Below, in pieces: positions 8,129 through 17,263 of a DNA stretch of 64,000 bases. The stretch is from the NCBI RefSeq assembly GCF_005877005.1, contig NZ_SSNH01000007.1, forward strand, positions 1-64,000, read 5' to 3'. Positions within the stretch are counted from its first letter, which is position 1. Each line of letters begins with the position of its first letter. The notes below the pieces were generated by a model. It was not told the DNA's origin. It saw only the letters and a list, made by a program, of their open reading frames with translations, and made no database searches. The stretch comes from Sinomonas susongensis (GTDB taxonomy: Bacteria > Actinomycetota > Actinomycetes > Actinomycetales > Micrococcaceae). A program made the position numbers and the translations under genes.

Positions 8129-9130
8129 ATGGTAAAGATCGCCCGTTGGGCCCAAGCAGCCGGAATCCGCACAGGATTCGTCCACGAGGGACGTTGCTTC
8201 CCCTTGCCCGAGGAACGGACTCCGCAGGATCTCTTCGATGCCGGGCTCCCAGCCACCCTCGAGCTGGCGGCCAGCGTGATCTCACCCGACGCCCGGCGGG
8301 GGATCGCCCTTGGGGACGTCCGCCTGCTGGCTCCGCTCCAGCCAAGAACGCTGCGGGACTTTGTCGCCTTCGAAGAACACGTAGAGGGCGTCTCCGCGAG
8401 CATCGACGGAGCGGCGGGCGTTGTCGCGGAGTGGTACGACGCACCCACGTTCTACTTCGCCAACCCCCACACCGTGCGTGCCTCGGGAGATACGATTCCC
8501 GTCCCCAGTGGATGCCGGATGATGGACTTCGAAGCCGAGGTCGCCGTCGTGCTCGGATCGGCAGGCGGCCCCAGCGGGACGAACCTCGCCGTCCCCGACG
8601 CCCACAGCATGATCTTCGGGTACACCATCATGAACGATTGGTCGGCCCGTGACGTCCAGAGCCGCGAGATGAAAGTCCGGCTCGGGCCGTGCAAGGGCAA
8701 GGACTTCGCGACCACCCTCGGGCCTTGGATCGTCACGGCCGACGAATTCGTGGACAGGCACGACGACGACGGCTTCCTCCGCCTCAAGATGACCGCGTCC
8801 GTTAACGGCCAGCCGCTGGGGACTGACCTGCTCTCCAACATGGGCTGGCCCTTCGCCGAGCTGGTTGCGTACGCATCCCAGGACTCCTTGGTCGTACCGG
8901 GTGACGTGCTCGGGTCCGGAACCTGCGGAAGTGGGTGTCTCGCAGAGCTCTGGGGCCGCAACGGGGGCCCCTTCCCTCCGCCGCTCGAGGAAGGGGACAG
9001 CGTTCGCCTTGAGGTGGAAGGGATCGGAGCCGTGCAGAACCGCATCGGCAGCCGGCGGGCAGACGGGATCCCCGCAGTCCCCGCCCGTCGTCGTGGCCGA
9101 AGCGAGCCCCTCGCAGGCGTCACCCCATAA
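8129..9130 (+). CDS. fumarylacetoacetate hydrolase family protein
   Basis: 333 residues. After an N-terminal arm, residues about 100-310 form the FAH fold (PF01557): DFEAEVAVVLG holds the metal-binding Glu residues, followed by IFGYTIMNDWSARDVQ and GKDFATTLGPWIVT. The family hydrolyses C-C bonds of beta-diketo acids or hydrates/decarboxylates ring-fission products, for example fumarylpyruvate after gentisate cleavage. The ATG at 8129 has GAGG 8 bases upstream. The C terminus after VQNRIGS is a low-complexity Arg-rich tail. It probably processes a ring-cleavage product made in this island. Confidence 0.85.
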   Translation: MVKIARWAQAAGIRTGFVHEGRCFPLPEERTPQDLFDAGLPATLELAASVISPDARRGIALGDVRLLAPLQPRTLRDFVAFEEHVEGVSASIDGAAGVVAEWYDAPTFYFANPHTVRASGDTIPVPSGCRMMDFEAEVAVVLGSAGGPSGTNLAVPDAHSMIFGYTIMNDWSARDVQSREMKVRLGPCKGKDFATTLGPWIVTADEFVDRHDDDGFLRLKMTASVNGQPLGTDLLSNMGWPFAELVAYASQDSLVVPGDVLGSGTCGSGCLAELWGRNGGPFPPPLEEGDSVRLEVEGIGAVQNRIGSRRADGIPAVPARRRGRSEPLAGVTP

Positions 9131-9138
9131 TCAGAGGC

Positions 9139-10107
9139 ATGAAAGAAGCCGACCTGAACCTGCTGCCCGCGCTGCAGGCTCTCCTCGAACTGCGCAACGT
9201 CTCGCGGGCAGCCGAACGCGTGCACCTGAGCCAGCCGGCGATGAGTGCCGCACTCTCCCGGCTGCGGAGGCACTTCAACGACGAGCTGCTCGTCCGCACC
9301 GGTCGGTCGTACGAGCTCACCGCCTTCGCCAAGGCGCTCGCTCCGCGTGTCGAGGAGGCGCTCCTCAATGTCCGGGATGCAATGCAGCTCGGGGCCGAGT
9401 TCGACCCCCAGGAAAGCGACCGAACGTTCGTCGTCGCAGCCTCGGACTACGTCACGTGCCTGCTCATCAGGAACCTCCGATCGCGCATCGCCGAAGCGGC
9501 CCCCGGAATCGCCGTCGACTTCGTGACGGTGCCACCCCTGCGGCCGTCAGCCGAGCTCGAAGCATTCAACGCCATCGACGTCATCATCGGCCCCATGGGC
9601 TTCAACCTCGCCGGGTCCTCCCGACAGCTCTTCCGCGACGAGTTCGTCGTCGTCATGGACGCCGAGAATCCTCTGCTCGAAGCCGCCGAGCTCACCGTGC
9701 ACCACATCGCGGCCGCACCCCAGGCCGTCGGGGAATTCGGGGGAAGCATCGTGACACCTCCGATGCAGTTCTTCCGGCAGATGGACGAACCTCCCAAGGT
9801 CGCTGCCAGGCTCGCCGGCCTGCAGGCCCTCCCCACCGTTGTCGAGGGCACCGACCTCGTAGCCCTCGTGCCGCGCATGCTCGCAGCGCGGGCCTCACTC
9901 AGCCACAGGATCGCCGTGGTGGAGTTCGCCCCCGAGCTCGAGGTCCCGCTCGTCGAGGCGATGTACTGGCACCCCCTTCAGACGGCGGATCCAGCGAACG
10001 AATGGGTGCGGGGGGTCATCCAAGACGCGATCAGGGGGCTCGAGCAGCTCCCACTCCAGTCCCATTCCGTTGCCATCACAGGCCCGCTGGTGCCCGGACC
10101 CTTCTGA
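9139..10107 (+). CDS. LysR family transcriptional regulator
   Basis: 322 residues. The N-terminal winged HTH is clear (LNLLPALQALLELRNVSRA, then ERVHLSQPAMSAALSRLR), followed by a periplasmic-binding-protein-like co-inducer domain. The N-terminal wording is of the NodD/NahR/LinR type, which often controls aromatic catabolism. It starts 8 bases after the FAH-type gene with a weak AGAGG site, so it is the last gene of the operon it probably controls, and autoregulation is likely. Candidate binding sites lie in 5668-5913. Confidence 0.88.
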   Translation: MKEADLNLLPALQALLELRNVSRAAERVHLSQPAMSAALSRLRRHFNDELLVRTGRSYELTAFAKALAPRVEEALLNVRDAMQLGAEFDPQESDRTFVVAASDYVTCLLIRNLRSRIAEAAPGIAVDFVTVPPLRPSAELEAFNAIDVIIGPMGFNLAGSSRQLFRDEFVVVMDAENPLLEAAELTVHHIAAAPQAVGEFGGSIVTPPMQFFRQMDEPPKVAARLAGLQALPTVVEGTDLVALVPRMLAARASLSHRIAVVEFAPELEVPLVEAMYWHPLQTADPANEWVRGVIQDAIRGLEQLPLQSHSVAITGPLVPGPF

Positions 10108-10156
10108 CGTCGCTCGCACGCCGAGGCCTTCGGGGACCGGTCAGGCGGCATCGGAC

Positions 10157-10966
10157 TCAGGGAAGGAGGGCATCGGAGACGGACTTCGCCCCGCCGTGCT
10201 GGCTCTGACCGCCGTCCACCGGGACGTCTGCGCCGGTGACGAACGAGGCGAGCGGGCTCAGGAGGAAGAGGACGACGGCGGCAACCTCCTCGGGAGCGCC
10301 GGCCCGGCCCAGCGGGGTCTCCGCACGGCTCGCGTCCCGGAACGCGGACGATGCGCTCGCCGTCATCGGCGTCTCGATGAACCCAGGGTGAACTGCGTTC
10401 ACCCGGATCCCGCGGCTCCCCAATTCCATGGCAGCCACTCCTGAGAGGCCGCGCAGGGCCCACTTGCTCGAGGTGTAGGCCACGGGGTAGTGCGAGGTGA
10501 GGGCAGCGACCGATCCCACGTTGACGATCGCCGACCCGGGCTGCATGAGCGGGACACAGGCCTGGATGCCCAGCAGCGCCCCTTCGACGTTGACCTCGGC
10601 GACCCGGCGGAGATCCTCCACCGCTGCTTCGAGCAGCCGAGCGCGACGGGTGACGCCGGCGTTGTTCACCAAGCCGTCGATCCGTCCGTGCAGCTGGTGC
10701 GCGCCCTCGGCCAGGGCCGCCCACTGCGTTTTGGACGAGACGTCCAAGGCCCGGTAGGAGATTGACCGCGTGTCTTCGAGCGCCGAGCGCAGGGCGGGGG
10801 AGGGCTCCTCCGTCACGTCGGTCGCAATGACCAGGGCGCCCGCATCGGCCAGCATCCGGACCTCCGCGAGACCCTGACCGCCATTCGAGCCGGTGATGAC
10901 AACGATCCTGCCCGACATGTCGATCCCGCTGTCGGCTCGGCGGGCTGCGAGAGACCTGTCTTCCAT
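10157..10966 (-). CDS. SDR family oxidoreductase
   Basis: 269 residues, classical short-chain dehydrogenase. The cofactor site is ITGSNGGQGLAEVRMLADAG, the structural motif is NNAG, the catalytic Tyr-Lys pair appears as YTSSK, and the C terminus ends in the usual VPVDGG. An acidic residue after the second strand (VIATDV) points to NAD(H). The ATG at 10966 follows AAGGAAGG by about 7 bases and is preferred to the ATG at 10918, which has no ribosome site. It is divergent from the extradiol dioxygenase operon. It probably dehydrogenates an alcohol or dihydrodiol intermediate. Confidence 0.86.
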   Translation of the reverse strand: MEDRSLAARRADSGIDMSGRIVVITGSNGGQGLAEVRMLADAGALVIATDVTEEPSPALRSALEDTRSISYRALDVSSKTQWAALAEGAHQLHGRIDGLVNNAGVTRRARLLEAAVEDLRRVAEVNVEGALLGIQACVPLMQPGSAIVNVGSVAALTSHYPVAYTSSKWALRGLSGVAAMELGSRGIRVNAVHPGFIETPMTASASSAFRDASRAETPLGRAGAPEEVAAVVLFLLSPLASFVTGADVPVDGGQSQHGGAKSVSDALLP

Positions 10967-11185
10967 GTCAGGCTTCCTTCCTTTCAAACTGCTCCGCACC
11001 AGTCTGGGCGCCTTCCGCGGCTAGCGCCCGTCATGGAGCAGATGCGAGGCATCAGCACCGTGGATATCCGCGGCGCCTATATCTCGTATGCAGAACTCCC
11101 GCTTCCTCAGCCCTGAGCCCTCCTCCACGCTGAGATAGAACAACCACTCGGGCCACCGTCGGCCCAGCAAGGAAAGGCACTCACC

Positions 11186-12205
11186 GTGGAGAAGCTCCTG
11201 GCTCACCTGAGCCATCTCGAGATCGCGAGCCCCGATGTCGAGGCGTCGGCGAAGTTCTATATCGAGAAGTTCGGCATGCGCGAAGTCCACCGGCAGGATG
11301 GCAGCGTCTATCTGCGCTGTTGGGGTGACTACGACACCTACAGCCTCGTAGTCGTGCCAGGCGCCGAGCCGGCGCTGCACCGCATGGCCTGGCGCACGTC
11401 GTCGCCCGAAGCCCTTGAGACCGCTGCCGCACGGATCGAGGCCAACGGTATTCAGGGTTCGTGGTCCGAGGGCGCCTACGGGTACGGCCGCGCCTACGAG
11501 TTCACCGGACCGTTCGGCCACCCCATGCGCCTCGTCTGGAACGTGGACAAGTACTCCGCACCCAGGGAACTGGCCTCCATCTACCCGGACCGCCCTGAGA
11601 AGCGAAGCCTCCATGCAGCCGCCCCCCGCTTCCTCGACCACGTCACGGTCGCTGCCCAGGACGTGCGTGCCTTCGCCGAGTGGTACTCGGAGACCCTCGG
11701 CTTCCGGGTCATGGCGTACACCGAGCTCGACGAGGCTCCTGTCACCGTCTTCTCCGTCCTGACGACGAACGAGAAGTCCCACGACCTGGGAGTCGTCCTC
11801 GATACCTCCGAACGAGGTGGGCGTGTGAACCACATCGCCTTCTGGGTCGACACCCACGAGGACCTCCTGAGGACCGCAGACGTTCTCATGGAGCACGGCA
11901 CCCCCATGGAGTACGGCCCATCCATCCATGGCATCGGGGAGCAGAACTTCCTCTACTTCCGTGAGCCCTCCGCGCTGCGCGTCGAGCTGAACTCCGGCGG
12001 CTACCGCAACTACGTCCCGGACTGGGTGGCGAACGACTGGAAGCCGTCGGACGGCTCCGCGAACTTCTACCGCAACGGGGCTATGCCGCACTCCATGACC
12101 GAGTCGTTCCCGTTCGCGGACGGATTCACGGCGACCGAGGAGGGCGCCTCCGACGAGATGAAGGCCGTCCTCCTGAACCCGTACGCCGAACAGGGCCGTG
12201 GCTGA
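11186..12205 (+). CDS. extradiol ring-cleavage dioxygenase of the VOC superfamily (catechol 2,3-dioxygenase-like)
   Basis: 339 residues with two VOC (glyoxalase/bleomycin-resistance) modules. The C-terminal module has a full 2-His-1-carboxylate Fe(II) set: His152 in FLDHVTVAAQD, His216 in RVNHIAFWVD and Glu267 in ALRVELNSGG, plus the conserved NFLYFREPS Tyr. The family splits catechols next to the hydroxyls with O2. GTG at 11186 follows AAGGAAAGG by 8 bases. First of eight genes running to 19887 with short gaps. A C-terminal tail of about 60 residues (YRNYVPDWV onward) is longer than in small family members. The actual catecholic substrate is unknown. Confidence 0.83.
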   Translation: MEKLLAHLSHLEIASPDVEASAKFYIEKFGMREVHRQDGSVYLRCWGDYDTYSLVVVPGAEPALHRMAWRTSSPEALETAAARIEANGIQGSWSEGAYGYGRAYEFTGPFGHPMRLVWNVDKYSAPRELASIYPDRPEKRSLHAAAPRFLDHVTVAAQDVRAFAEWYSETLGFRVMAYTELDEAPVTVFSVLTTNEKSHDLGVVLDTSERGGRVNHIAFWVDTHEDLLRTADVLMEHGTPMEYGPSIHGIGEQNFLYFREPSALRVELNSGGYRNYVPDWVANDWKPSDGSANFYRNGAMPHSMTESFPFADGFTATEEGASDEMKAVLLNPYAEQGRG

Positions 12206-12207
12206 CC

Positions 12208-13044
12208 ATGGGTCCAACGGCCACAGGCACTGGATCCCAAGCTGTGGGAGCCACGGGCGAGGCTCGCGCGCTTCCACGCCTAGCCGGCAAGACCGCCATC
12301 ATCACCGGGATAGCCTCTGGGCAAGGTCGCTCCGCGGCCCTGCTGTTCGCCCGCGAAGGGGCACACGTCGTGGGCTGCGACTTGGACCTCGATCAGGCCG
12401 AGCAGACGGTCGCCGACATCCGGGCCGGAGGGTTCACTGCGGATGACGCCGTGTGCGTGGACTTGGCGGATGAAATACAGGTCGCGCAATGGGCCGCTGG
12501 GGTCGAAAGGCAGCACGGCAGCGTGGACATCCTGTACACGAACGCCGCAGCCACGAGATTCGCCGCACTCGAGGAGATCTCCTACGCCGACTGGCAGTGG
12601 AACTTCCGCAACGAGGTCGACGTCGTCTTCCTCCCGGTCCGCGCCTTCTGGTCGCTCCTGGCCGCCTCGGGGCGCGCCGCCGTGGTCCTCGTGGGCTCGA
12701 CGGCAGGGGTCACCGGTTCGGTGACGGCCGGCCGTCTGGCCCACACGGCGACCAAGGGTTCCGTGGTCGCGATGACCAAGCAGCTCGCCGCCGAAGGTGC
12801 GCCGCGGGGCATCAGGGTGAACTGCATCAGCCCGGGCATGATCCGGACCCCGGCTTCGGAGTCGAACCTCCTCGCGGCGGACCACCCCATGCACCGCATC
12901 GCCGAGCACATTCCGCTCGGCAGGATAGGCAGCCCGGACGACGTGGCACCGTGTGCCCTCTTCCTCGCTTCGGACGAAGCCTCCTACGTCACCGGAGTGA
13001 ACCTGATGGTCGACGGCGGCTGGTCCGCCGTCCTGCCCGGCTGA
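12208..13044 (+). CDS. SDR family oxidoreductase lacking the catalytic Tyr
   Basis: 278 residues with the SDR fold: IITGIASGQGRSAALLFAREG cofactor loop, CDLDLDQAEQ acidic specificity strand, and LMVDGGW at the C terminus. The Asn-Ala-Gly motif reads TNAAA. The YxxxK active site reads HTATK: residue 179 is His where Tyr is expected, while Lys183 remains. This is a single-base change in a codon (TAC to CAC), so either the protein has altered chemistry, or it binds without classical catalysis. It begins 2 bases after the dioxygenase stop with a weak ribosome site, suggesting coupled translation. Confidence 0.82.
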   Translation: MGPTATGTGSQAVGATGEARALPRLAGKTAIITGIASGQGRSAALLFAREGAHVVGCDLDLDQAEQTVADIRAGGFTADDAVCVDLADEIQVAQWAAGVERQHGSVDILYTNAAATRFAALEEISYADWQWNFRNEVDVVFLPVRAFWSLLAASGRAAVVLVGSTAGVTGSVTAGRLAHTATKGSVVAMTKQLAAEGAPRGIRVNCISPGMIRTPASESNLLAADHPMHRIAEHIPLGRIGSPDDVAPCALFLASDEASYVTGVNLMVDGGWSAVLPG

Positions 13045-13084
13045 CGCAGCCCGCGCGGGCTGAGCCCGCAATGAAAGGACGATC

Positions 13085-14248
13085 GTGTTCGAATACTTCC
13101 GGGGCAACTATGTCTGGAACCTGGGCGTTGTCGCGGCCCTCAACAGCGGCGGATGCATCGATGAAGTCGACCGCGCCTGCAGGCCGCTCCGCGAGGCCGC
13201 GAGCCGCGGGGAGGACGCCGGCACTGACGAACTCCTCGCCGCGTGGACCACGCTGGTCGATGAGCTCCAGAGCGAAGCCGAGAGCATGGAGGCAGCTGGG
13301 CGCTTCCTCTCGGCCGGAAAGGTGTACGGGCGGGCCGCGAACTACCTCGTGAACGCGGAGAGGATGCAGCGCGCGAGCTCTCCAGGCAGGCTCGCCACTT
13401 ACCGCCGCTGCCTTGACCTCATGGAATGCTGCTTCCGCCTGGCAGATCCGCTCACGTCCCGCGTCGAGGTGCCGTACAAAGGCACCACACTGCCGGCCTA
13501 CTTCACCAGGGCCGCCGCCTCCGACGTCGCCCCCGCGCCCGTGATGATCATGTGGAACGGACTCGACAGCACGAAGGAGCACATCTACCTCTCAGGCCAC
13601 CCCTCCGAATTGGCCGCCCGAGGCATCTCCACCCTTATGGTCGACTGCCCCGGTTCGGGAGAGGCCCTTCGCATCCAGGGCCTCACCGCCCAGATCAACA
13701 CGGAGGAATGGGCCGCCGCTTGCGTCGACTACCTCCAGGGAAGGGACGACGTCGACCCGCACGCCATCGGGCTGGCCGGCTGGTCCCTGGGCGGCTACTA
13801 CGCACCACGGGCTGCCGCTTTTGAGAAGCGCCTCGCCCTCGTGGTCGCGTGGGGAGCCAATCACGACTGGGGTGCCGTGCAGCGCCGACGGTTGGAGCGC
13901 GAGGGAGAGCGCCCCGTGCCGCATTACTGGGAGCACGTGCTGTGGGTCTGGGGGTTCGAGGACATCGGCGCCTTCATCGACTACGCGGACGGAGTCAACC
14001 TCGACGGCATCGTCGAGAAGATCATCGTCCCGTTCCTGATCGTGCACGGCGAGAACGACCGCCAGATCAACGTCGAATACGCTCACCGCTCCTACGAGCA
14101 GGCCGTCAACAGCCCCCACCGGGAACTCCGGATCTTCACCCGGGAGGAAGGCGGTGCCGAGCACGTCGGTCTCGACCACCTCCCGCACCTGAGCGCCTAC
14201 GTTGCCGACTGGGTCGCCGCAGAATTCGCAAGTCTCGCCAAGTCCTGA
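13085..14248 (+). CDS. alpha/beta hydrolase similar to 2,6-dihydroxypseudooxynicotine C-C hydrolase
   Basis: 387 residues. An N-terminal helical cap region of about 130 residues is followed by an alpha/beta hydrolase core. The nucleophile elbow is AGWSLGGYY (Ser234); the acid is Asp325 in VHGENDRQI and the base His360 in EHVGLDHL. This layout matches the Arthrobacter plasmid enzyme that cuts a C-C bond in 2,6-dihydroxypseudooxynicotine, and related FrsA/DUF1100 proteins. GTG at 13085 has AAAGGA 5 bases upstream. In this operon it could release an acyl chain from a hydroxylated ring or cut a ring-fission diketone; both are inference. Confidence 0.78.
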   Translation: MFEYFRGNYVWNLGVVAALNSGGCIDEVDRACRPLREAASRGEDAGTDELLAAWTTLVDELQSEAESMEAAGRFLSAGKVYGRAANYLVNAERMQRASSPGRLATYRRCLDLMECCFRLADPLTSRVEVPYKGTTLPAYFTRAAASDVAPAPVMIMWNGLDSTKEHIYLSGHPSELAARGISTLMVDCPGSGEALRIQGLTAQINTEEWAAACVDYLQGRDDVDPHAIGLAGWSLGGYYAPRAAAFEKRLALVVAWGANHDWGAVQRRRLEREGERPVPHYWEHVLWVWGFEDIGAFIDYADGVNLDGIVEKIIVPFLIVHGENDRQINVEYAHRSYEQAVNSPHRELRIFTREEGGAEHVGLDHLPHLSAYVADWVAAEFASLAKS

Positions 14249-14277
14249 AGATCCACAACCATGAGAGAGGCAGAACA

Positions 14278-15567
14278 ATGGCCGTTCAGCCAACCCCTGA
14301 TCTGAACCAAGCATCGGCAGCTGGCTTCGGTTTCCAGACCGGCACTATCCTCCATCGCCGAGCCCGGCAGAAGTACACGTGGACGCTGCTGACCCTCTCG
14401 GTAGCGCTCTTCGCCTGCTATCTCGCCGCGGGCTCAATCCTCCTTCCCGCGCAGGTAGCCTCGCTCGACCCTGCTCACAAGGAGACGAACCTGGCGATCG
14501 TCACTTCGATCTCCAGCTTCGCGACGCTCTTCGTCCAGCCGATTGTGGGCGCGCTCTCCGACCGGACACGCAGCCGTTGGGGCCGCCGCGCCCCGTGGAT
14601 GCTGGGCGGCGCCGTCCTGGGCGGAATCATGCTCATCCTCCTGCCGTGGATCGGGGCCAATGTCGGTCTGATCGCACTGATGTGGGTCTTCGCCCAGGTT
14701 TCCCTCAACGCCCTGCAGGCACCTCTCATCGCGACGGTCTCCGACCGCCTCGATCCGGAACACCGGGGGAAGGCCTCGGCCTTCCTCGGCGTGGGCACCA
14801 CTCTCGGGATGACGCTCGGCGTCGTCGTTGCGGGACTCCTTCTCGCTCAGGCCGGACTCGCCTACGCCATCTTCGCCGTGGCAGTCATCGTCTTGGCCTT
14901 CGTGTTCATCACCGTCAATGCCGACGCCTCGAGCAAGGAAGTGCCGACGTCACCTTTCAGCTGGAAGGCGTTCCTGGGCGGCTTCTGGATCAGCCCCCGT
15001 CGGCATCCCGACTTCGCGTGGGCCTTCGCCGGCCGCTTCACCATGTTCCTCGGCTACATGGGCATCACGATGTACCTCTTCTACATCCTCCTGAGCTACG
15101 TGAAGATGGCGCCGATCGAAGCCGGGGCCTTCATGGGTCTCCAAGCCGTGATTGGAGCCGTGGCCAGCATCGGTGCGACGTTTGTCGCAGGCTGGCTCTC
15201 GGATCGACTCCGGCGCCGCAAGATCTTCATCTTCGCGGCCTCACTGCTGGTCGCGCTTGGCGTCGCAATCCCGCTGCTGATGCCCACCCCAGTGGGCATC
15301 CTGCTCTACGCAGTCGTTGCGGGCGTTGGCTTCGGCTCCTACATGGCCGTCGACGTCGCCCTGGTCGTGGATGTGCTGCCCAACCCGGATCACGCCGCGA
15401 AGGACCTCGGCGTCATCAACATCGCCAACAACATCCCGCAAATGCTCGCGCCCATCATCAACGCGGCGCTCATCTCCGTCTTCGGCTATTCGTCGATCTT
15501 CGTCTGGTCGATCGTCGTCGTGCTCCTGTCCTCCGTTCTGGTCTTCCCGATCAAGAAGGTCCGCTGA
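14278..15567 (+). CDS. MFS transporter, sugar:proton symporter type
   Basis: 429 residues, 12 membrane segments. The TM2-TM3 loop GALSDRTRSRWGRRAPW is the version found in sucrose- and glycoside-type MFS carriers. The ATG at 14278 follows GAGAGAGG by 7 bases. It is 29 bases after the hydrolase gene, and its distant paralogue lies two genes on (15961-17259), sharing segments around PRRxPD and LG(V)xNxAN. With the GH3 glycosidase in the same operon, a glycoside cargo is plausible. Confidence 0.83.
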   Translation: MAVQPTPDLNQASAAGFGFQTGTILHRRARQKYTWTLLTLSVALFACYLAAGSILLPAQVASLDPAHKETNLAIVTSISSFATLFVQPIVGALSDRTRSRWGRRAPWMLGGAVLGGIMLILLPWIGANVGLIALMWVFAQVSLNALQAPLIATVSDRLDPEHRGKASAFLGVGTTLGMTLGVVVAGLLLAQAGLAYAIFAVAVIVLAFVFITVNADASSKEVPTSPFSWKAFLGGFWISPRRHPDFAWAFAGRFTMFLGYMGITMYLFYILLSYVKMAPIEAGAFMGLQAVIGAVASIGATFVAGWLSDRLRRRKIFIFAASLLVALGVAIPLLMPTPVGILLYAVVAGVGFGSYMAVDVALVVDVLPNPDHAAKDLGVINIANNIPQMLAPIINAALISVFGYSSIFVWSIVVVLLSSVLVFPIKKVR

Positions 15568-15589
15568 ACCCGTGCGAAAGGAATCTGCC

Positions 15590-15916
15590 GTGTTCGAAAT
15601 CCGCACCTACGTCCTGGCCAGCCAAAGCGGACTGGAGCAGTACGCGAACGTTCACTGGAAGCGCCACATCCTCAGCCTCGCGGCCTTCGGCGTCCGCACC
15701 CATCACGTCTGGACCGAGGTGGACGGCGCTGTCCCACGGCTCGTAGCCCTCGTCGAATACGAGCAGGGCCTGGACCCCGAGGCAGTGACAGAGCGCTACA
15801 TGGCGAGCCCCGAGTTCCGTGCCGATATGGCCGGGTTCCCCATGGGAGAGATCCGCGATGTCAGCTTCGTCCGGCTGGAAGCCGCTTCCTCAGACCCGGC
15901 CACCAGCCTGCCCTGA
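15590..15916 (+). CDS. NIPSNAP family protein
   Basis: 108 residues with a ferredoxin-like fold of the NIPSNAP/dimeric alpha-beta barrel type: FEIRTYVLASQSGLEQY at the start, a central WTEVDGAVPRLVALVEYE strand pair and the YMASPEFRADMAGF helix. GTG at 15590 follows GAAAGGA by 7 bases. Members occur in many aromatic catabolic clusters without a settled role; small monooxygenase or isomerase activity has been proposed for relatives. It lies between two MFS genes of the same operon. Confidence 0.78.
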   Translation: MFEIRTYVLASQSGLEQYANVHWKRHILSLAAFGVRTHHVWTEVDGAVPRLVALVEYEQGLDPEAVTERYMASPEFRADMAGFPMGEIRDVSFVRLEAASSDPATSLP

Positions 15917-15960
15917 GCCACGCCCCGATCCCAGAATGACCCCAACCCTCTGACCCCAGA

Positions 15961-17259
15961 ATGGAACCAATGATGGATCCTTCACTCCCCGCTTCGGCCC
16001 CCATCGCTGACCCCACCATCCCACTCTCCGCAGTCGATTCCGAGATCAAGCTCCCCGAAGGAGGACCGCTTCAGCGCGAGCCTCGCGGGTTCGTCCCGTC
16101 GTTCGGCATGGCCTGGTTCGGCATCTTCGTCGCTATCACTGCGCCGATTCTCGGCGGCTTGGCCGTCAAAGTGCAGGGACTTGTCGGCCTCGCCGCGGCC
16201 GCGCCGCAGCTCGGCACCATCCTCGGGGCCGGCGCGCTCGTCTCGCTGGTCAGCCAACCCATCGCCGGTCGCCTCTCCGACCACACCATCGGCCGCTTCG
16301 GAATGCGGCGCCCGTGGATCCTCGCAGGAATGCTCGGGACGTTCATCTGTCTGGTCGTCATCGGCCTCGCCACCGACATGACTGCTGTACTTCTGGCCTG
16401 GTGCGGGGCTCAACTCTGCAGCAACTTCGCCCAGGCAGCCGCTTTCGCCACCGTCGCCGACCACGTCCCCCACCGTCGTCGCGGTTTTGTCTCCGGCGTC
16501 CAGGGCGCCGCGGGTCCGCTCGCAATCCTCGCCGGGGCCTTCGGCCTCAGCTCCTTGCCGACGGACCTCCTGCGCTTCCTCGTCCCTGCGGCACTGGGCC
16601 TCGTGCTCTCCATTGTCTTCGTCCTCACATTCCGGGACCGCGTCCTCGCCCGGGAAGATCGGAAGCCGCTCTCAGTCGGCGCGCTCTTCGCATCTTTCGT
16701 CTTCAACCCCCGGAGGTCCCCGGACCTCGGCTGGGCCTGGCTCGTCAAGGCCATGTACATGTTCGGAGCCGCATCGCTGGCCACCTATCTCGCGCTCTTC
16801 CTGGCCACCAGCTTCGGCATGGCAAACCCCATGGAGCAGCTGAGCTTCGTTTTGCTGGCCACGACAATCTCGACCGTGGCGACCGTCGTCTTCAGCCTCA
16901 TTGGCGGCCCCCTCTCGGACCGGCTCGGGAAGCGACGCAGCTTCGTGGCACTCGGAGCAGTGATGCTCGGTGCGGGTCTGGCCCTGACCGCGGTCTCGTC
17001 GCTGCTGAACAGGGACACAGGCATTGCCGTGCTGCTCGTCGCCGAGGCAATCATGGGCGCCGGCAGCGGACTCTTCAACGCGGTGGACACCGCACTCGTG
17101 CTCCAAGTCCTCCCTCAGAAGGAGAACTTCGCCAAGGACCTCGGCGTCATGAACGTGGCCAACGCGGGCGGTCACGGGTACGTCATCTGGTTCCTGTTCG
17201 CCGCCCTCGTTGCGATCGTCGGCGGACTCTTCGTCTTCAAGATCAAGGCAGTGCGGTAG
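15961..17259 (+). CDS. MFS transporter, sugar:proton symporter type (second copy)
   Basis: 432 residues, 12 membrane segments after a 45-residue hydrophilic N terminus. The signature loop reads GRLSDHTIGRFGMRRPW. It resembles the carrier at 14278-15567 in layout but is clearly diverged. The start is uncertain: no Shine-Dalgarno is visible, and the ATG at 15961 lies in the second copy of a CCCAGAATGRACC repeat (15930 and 15955) whose first copy opens a five-codon frame ending in TGA. ATGs at 15970 and 15973 are alternatives. Its stop is 4 bases before the GH3 gene. Confidence 0.82.
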   Translation: MEPMMDPSLPASAPIADPTIPLSAVDSEIKLPEGGPLQREPRGFVPSFGMAWFGIFVAITAPILGGLAVKVQGLVGLAAAAPQLGTILGAGALVSLVSQPIAGRLSDHTIGRFGMRRPWILAGMLGTFICLVVIGLATDMTAVLLAWCGAQLCSNFAQAAAFATVADHVPHRRRGFVSGVQGAAGPLAILAGAFGLSSLPTDLLRFLVPAALGLVLSIVFVLTFRDRVLAREDRKPLSVGALFASFVFNPRRSPDLGWAWLVKAMYMFGAASLATYLALFLATSFGMANPMEQLSFVLLATTISTVATVVFSLIGGPLSDRLGKRRSFVALGAVMLGAGLALTAVSSLLNRDTGIAVLLVAEAIMGAGSGLFNAVDTALVLQVLPQKENFAKDLGVMNVANAGGHGYVIWFLFAALVAIVGGLFVFKIKAVR

Positions 17260-17263
17260 ACCC

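Noticed and set aside
6502-8448. A 648-codon minus-strand open frame
   Set aside because: Antisense of the cyclase and FAD monooxygenase genes, both of which have clear family motifs. High GC keeps antisense frames open.
1472-14248. Assignment of the island to nicotine degradation
   Set aside because: The amine oxidase, FAD monooxygenase and C-C hydrolase resemble members of the pAO1 nicotine pathway, but the molybdenum hydroxylases are absent and an extradiol dioxygenase, FAH-type and GH3 enzymes are present, so the resemblance is of families only.
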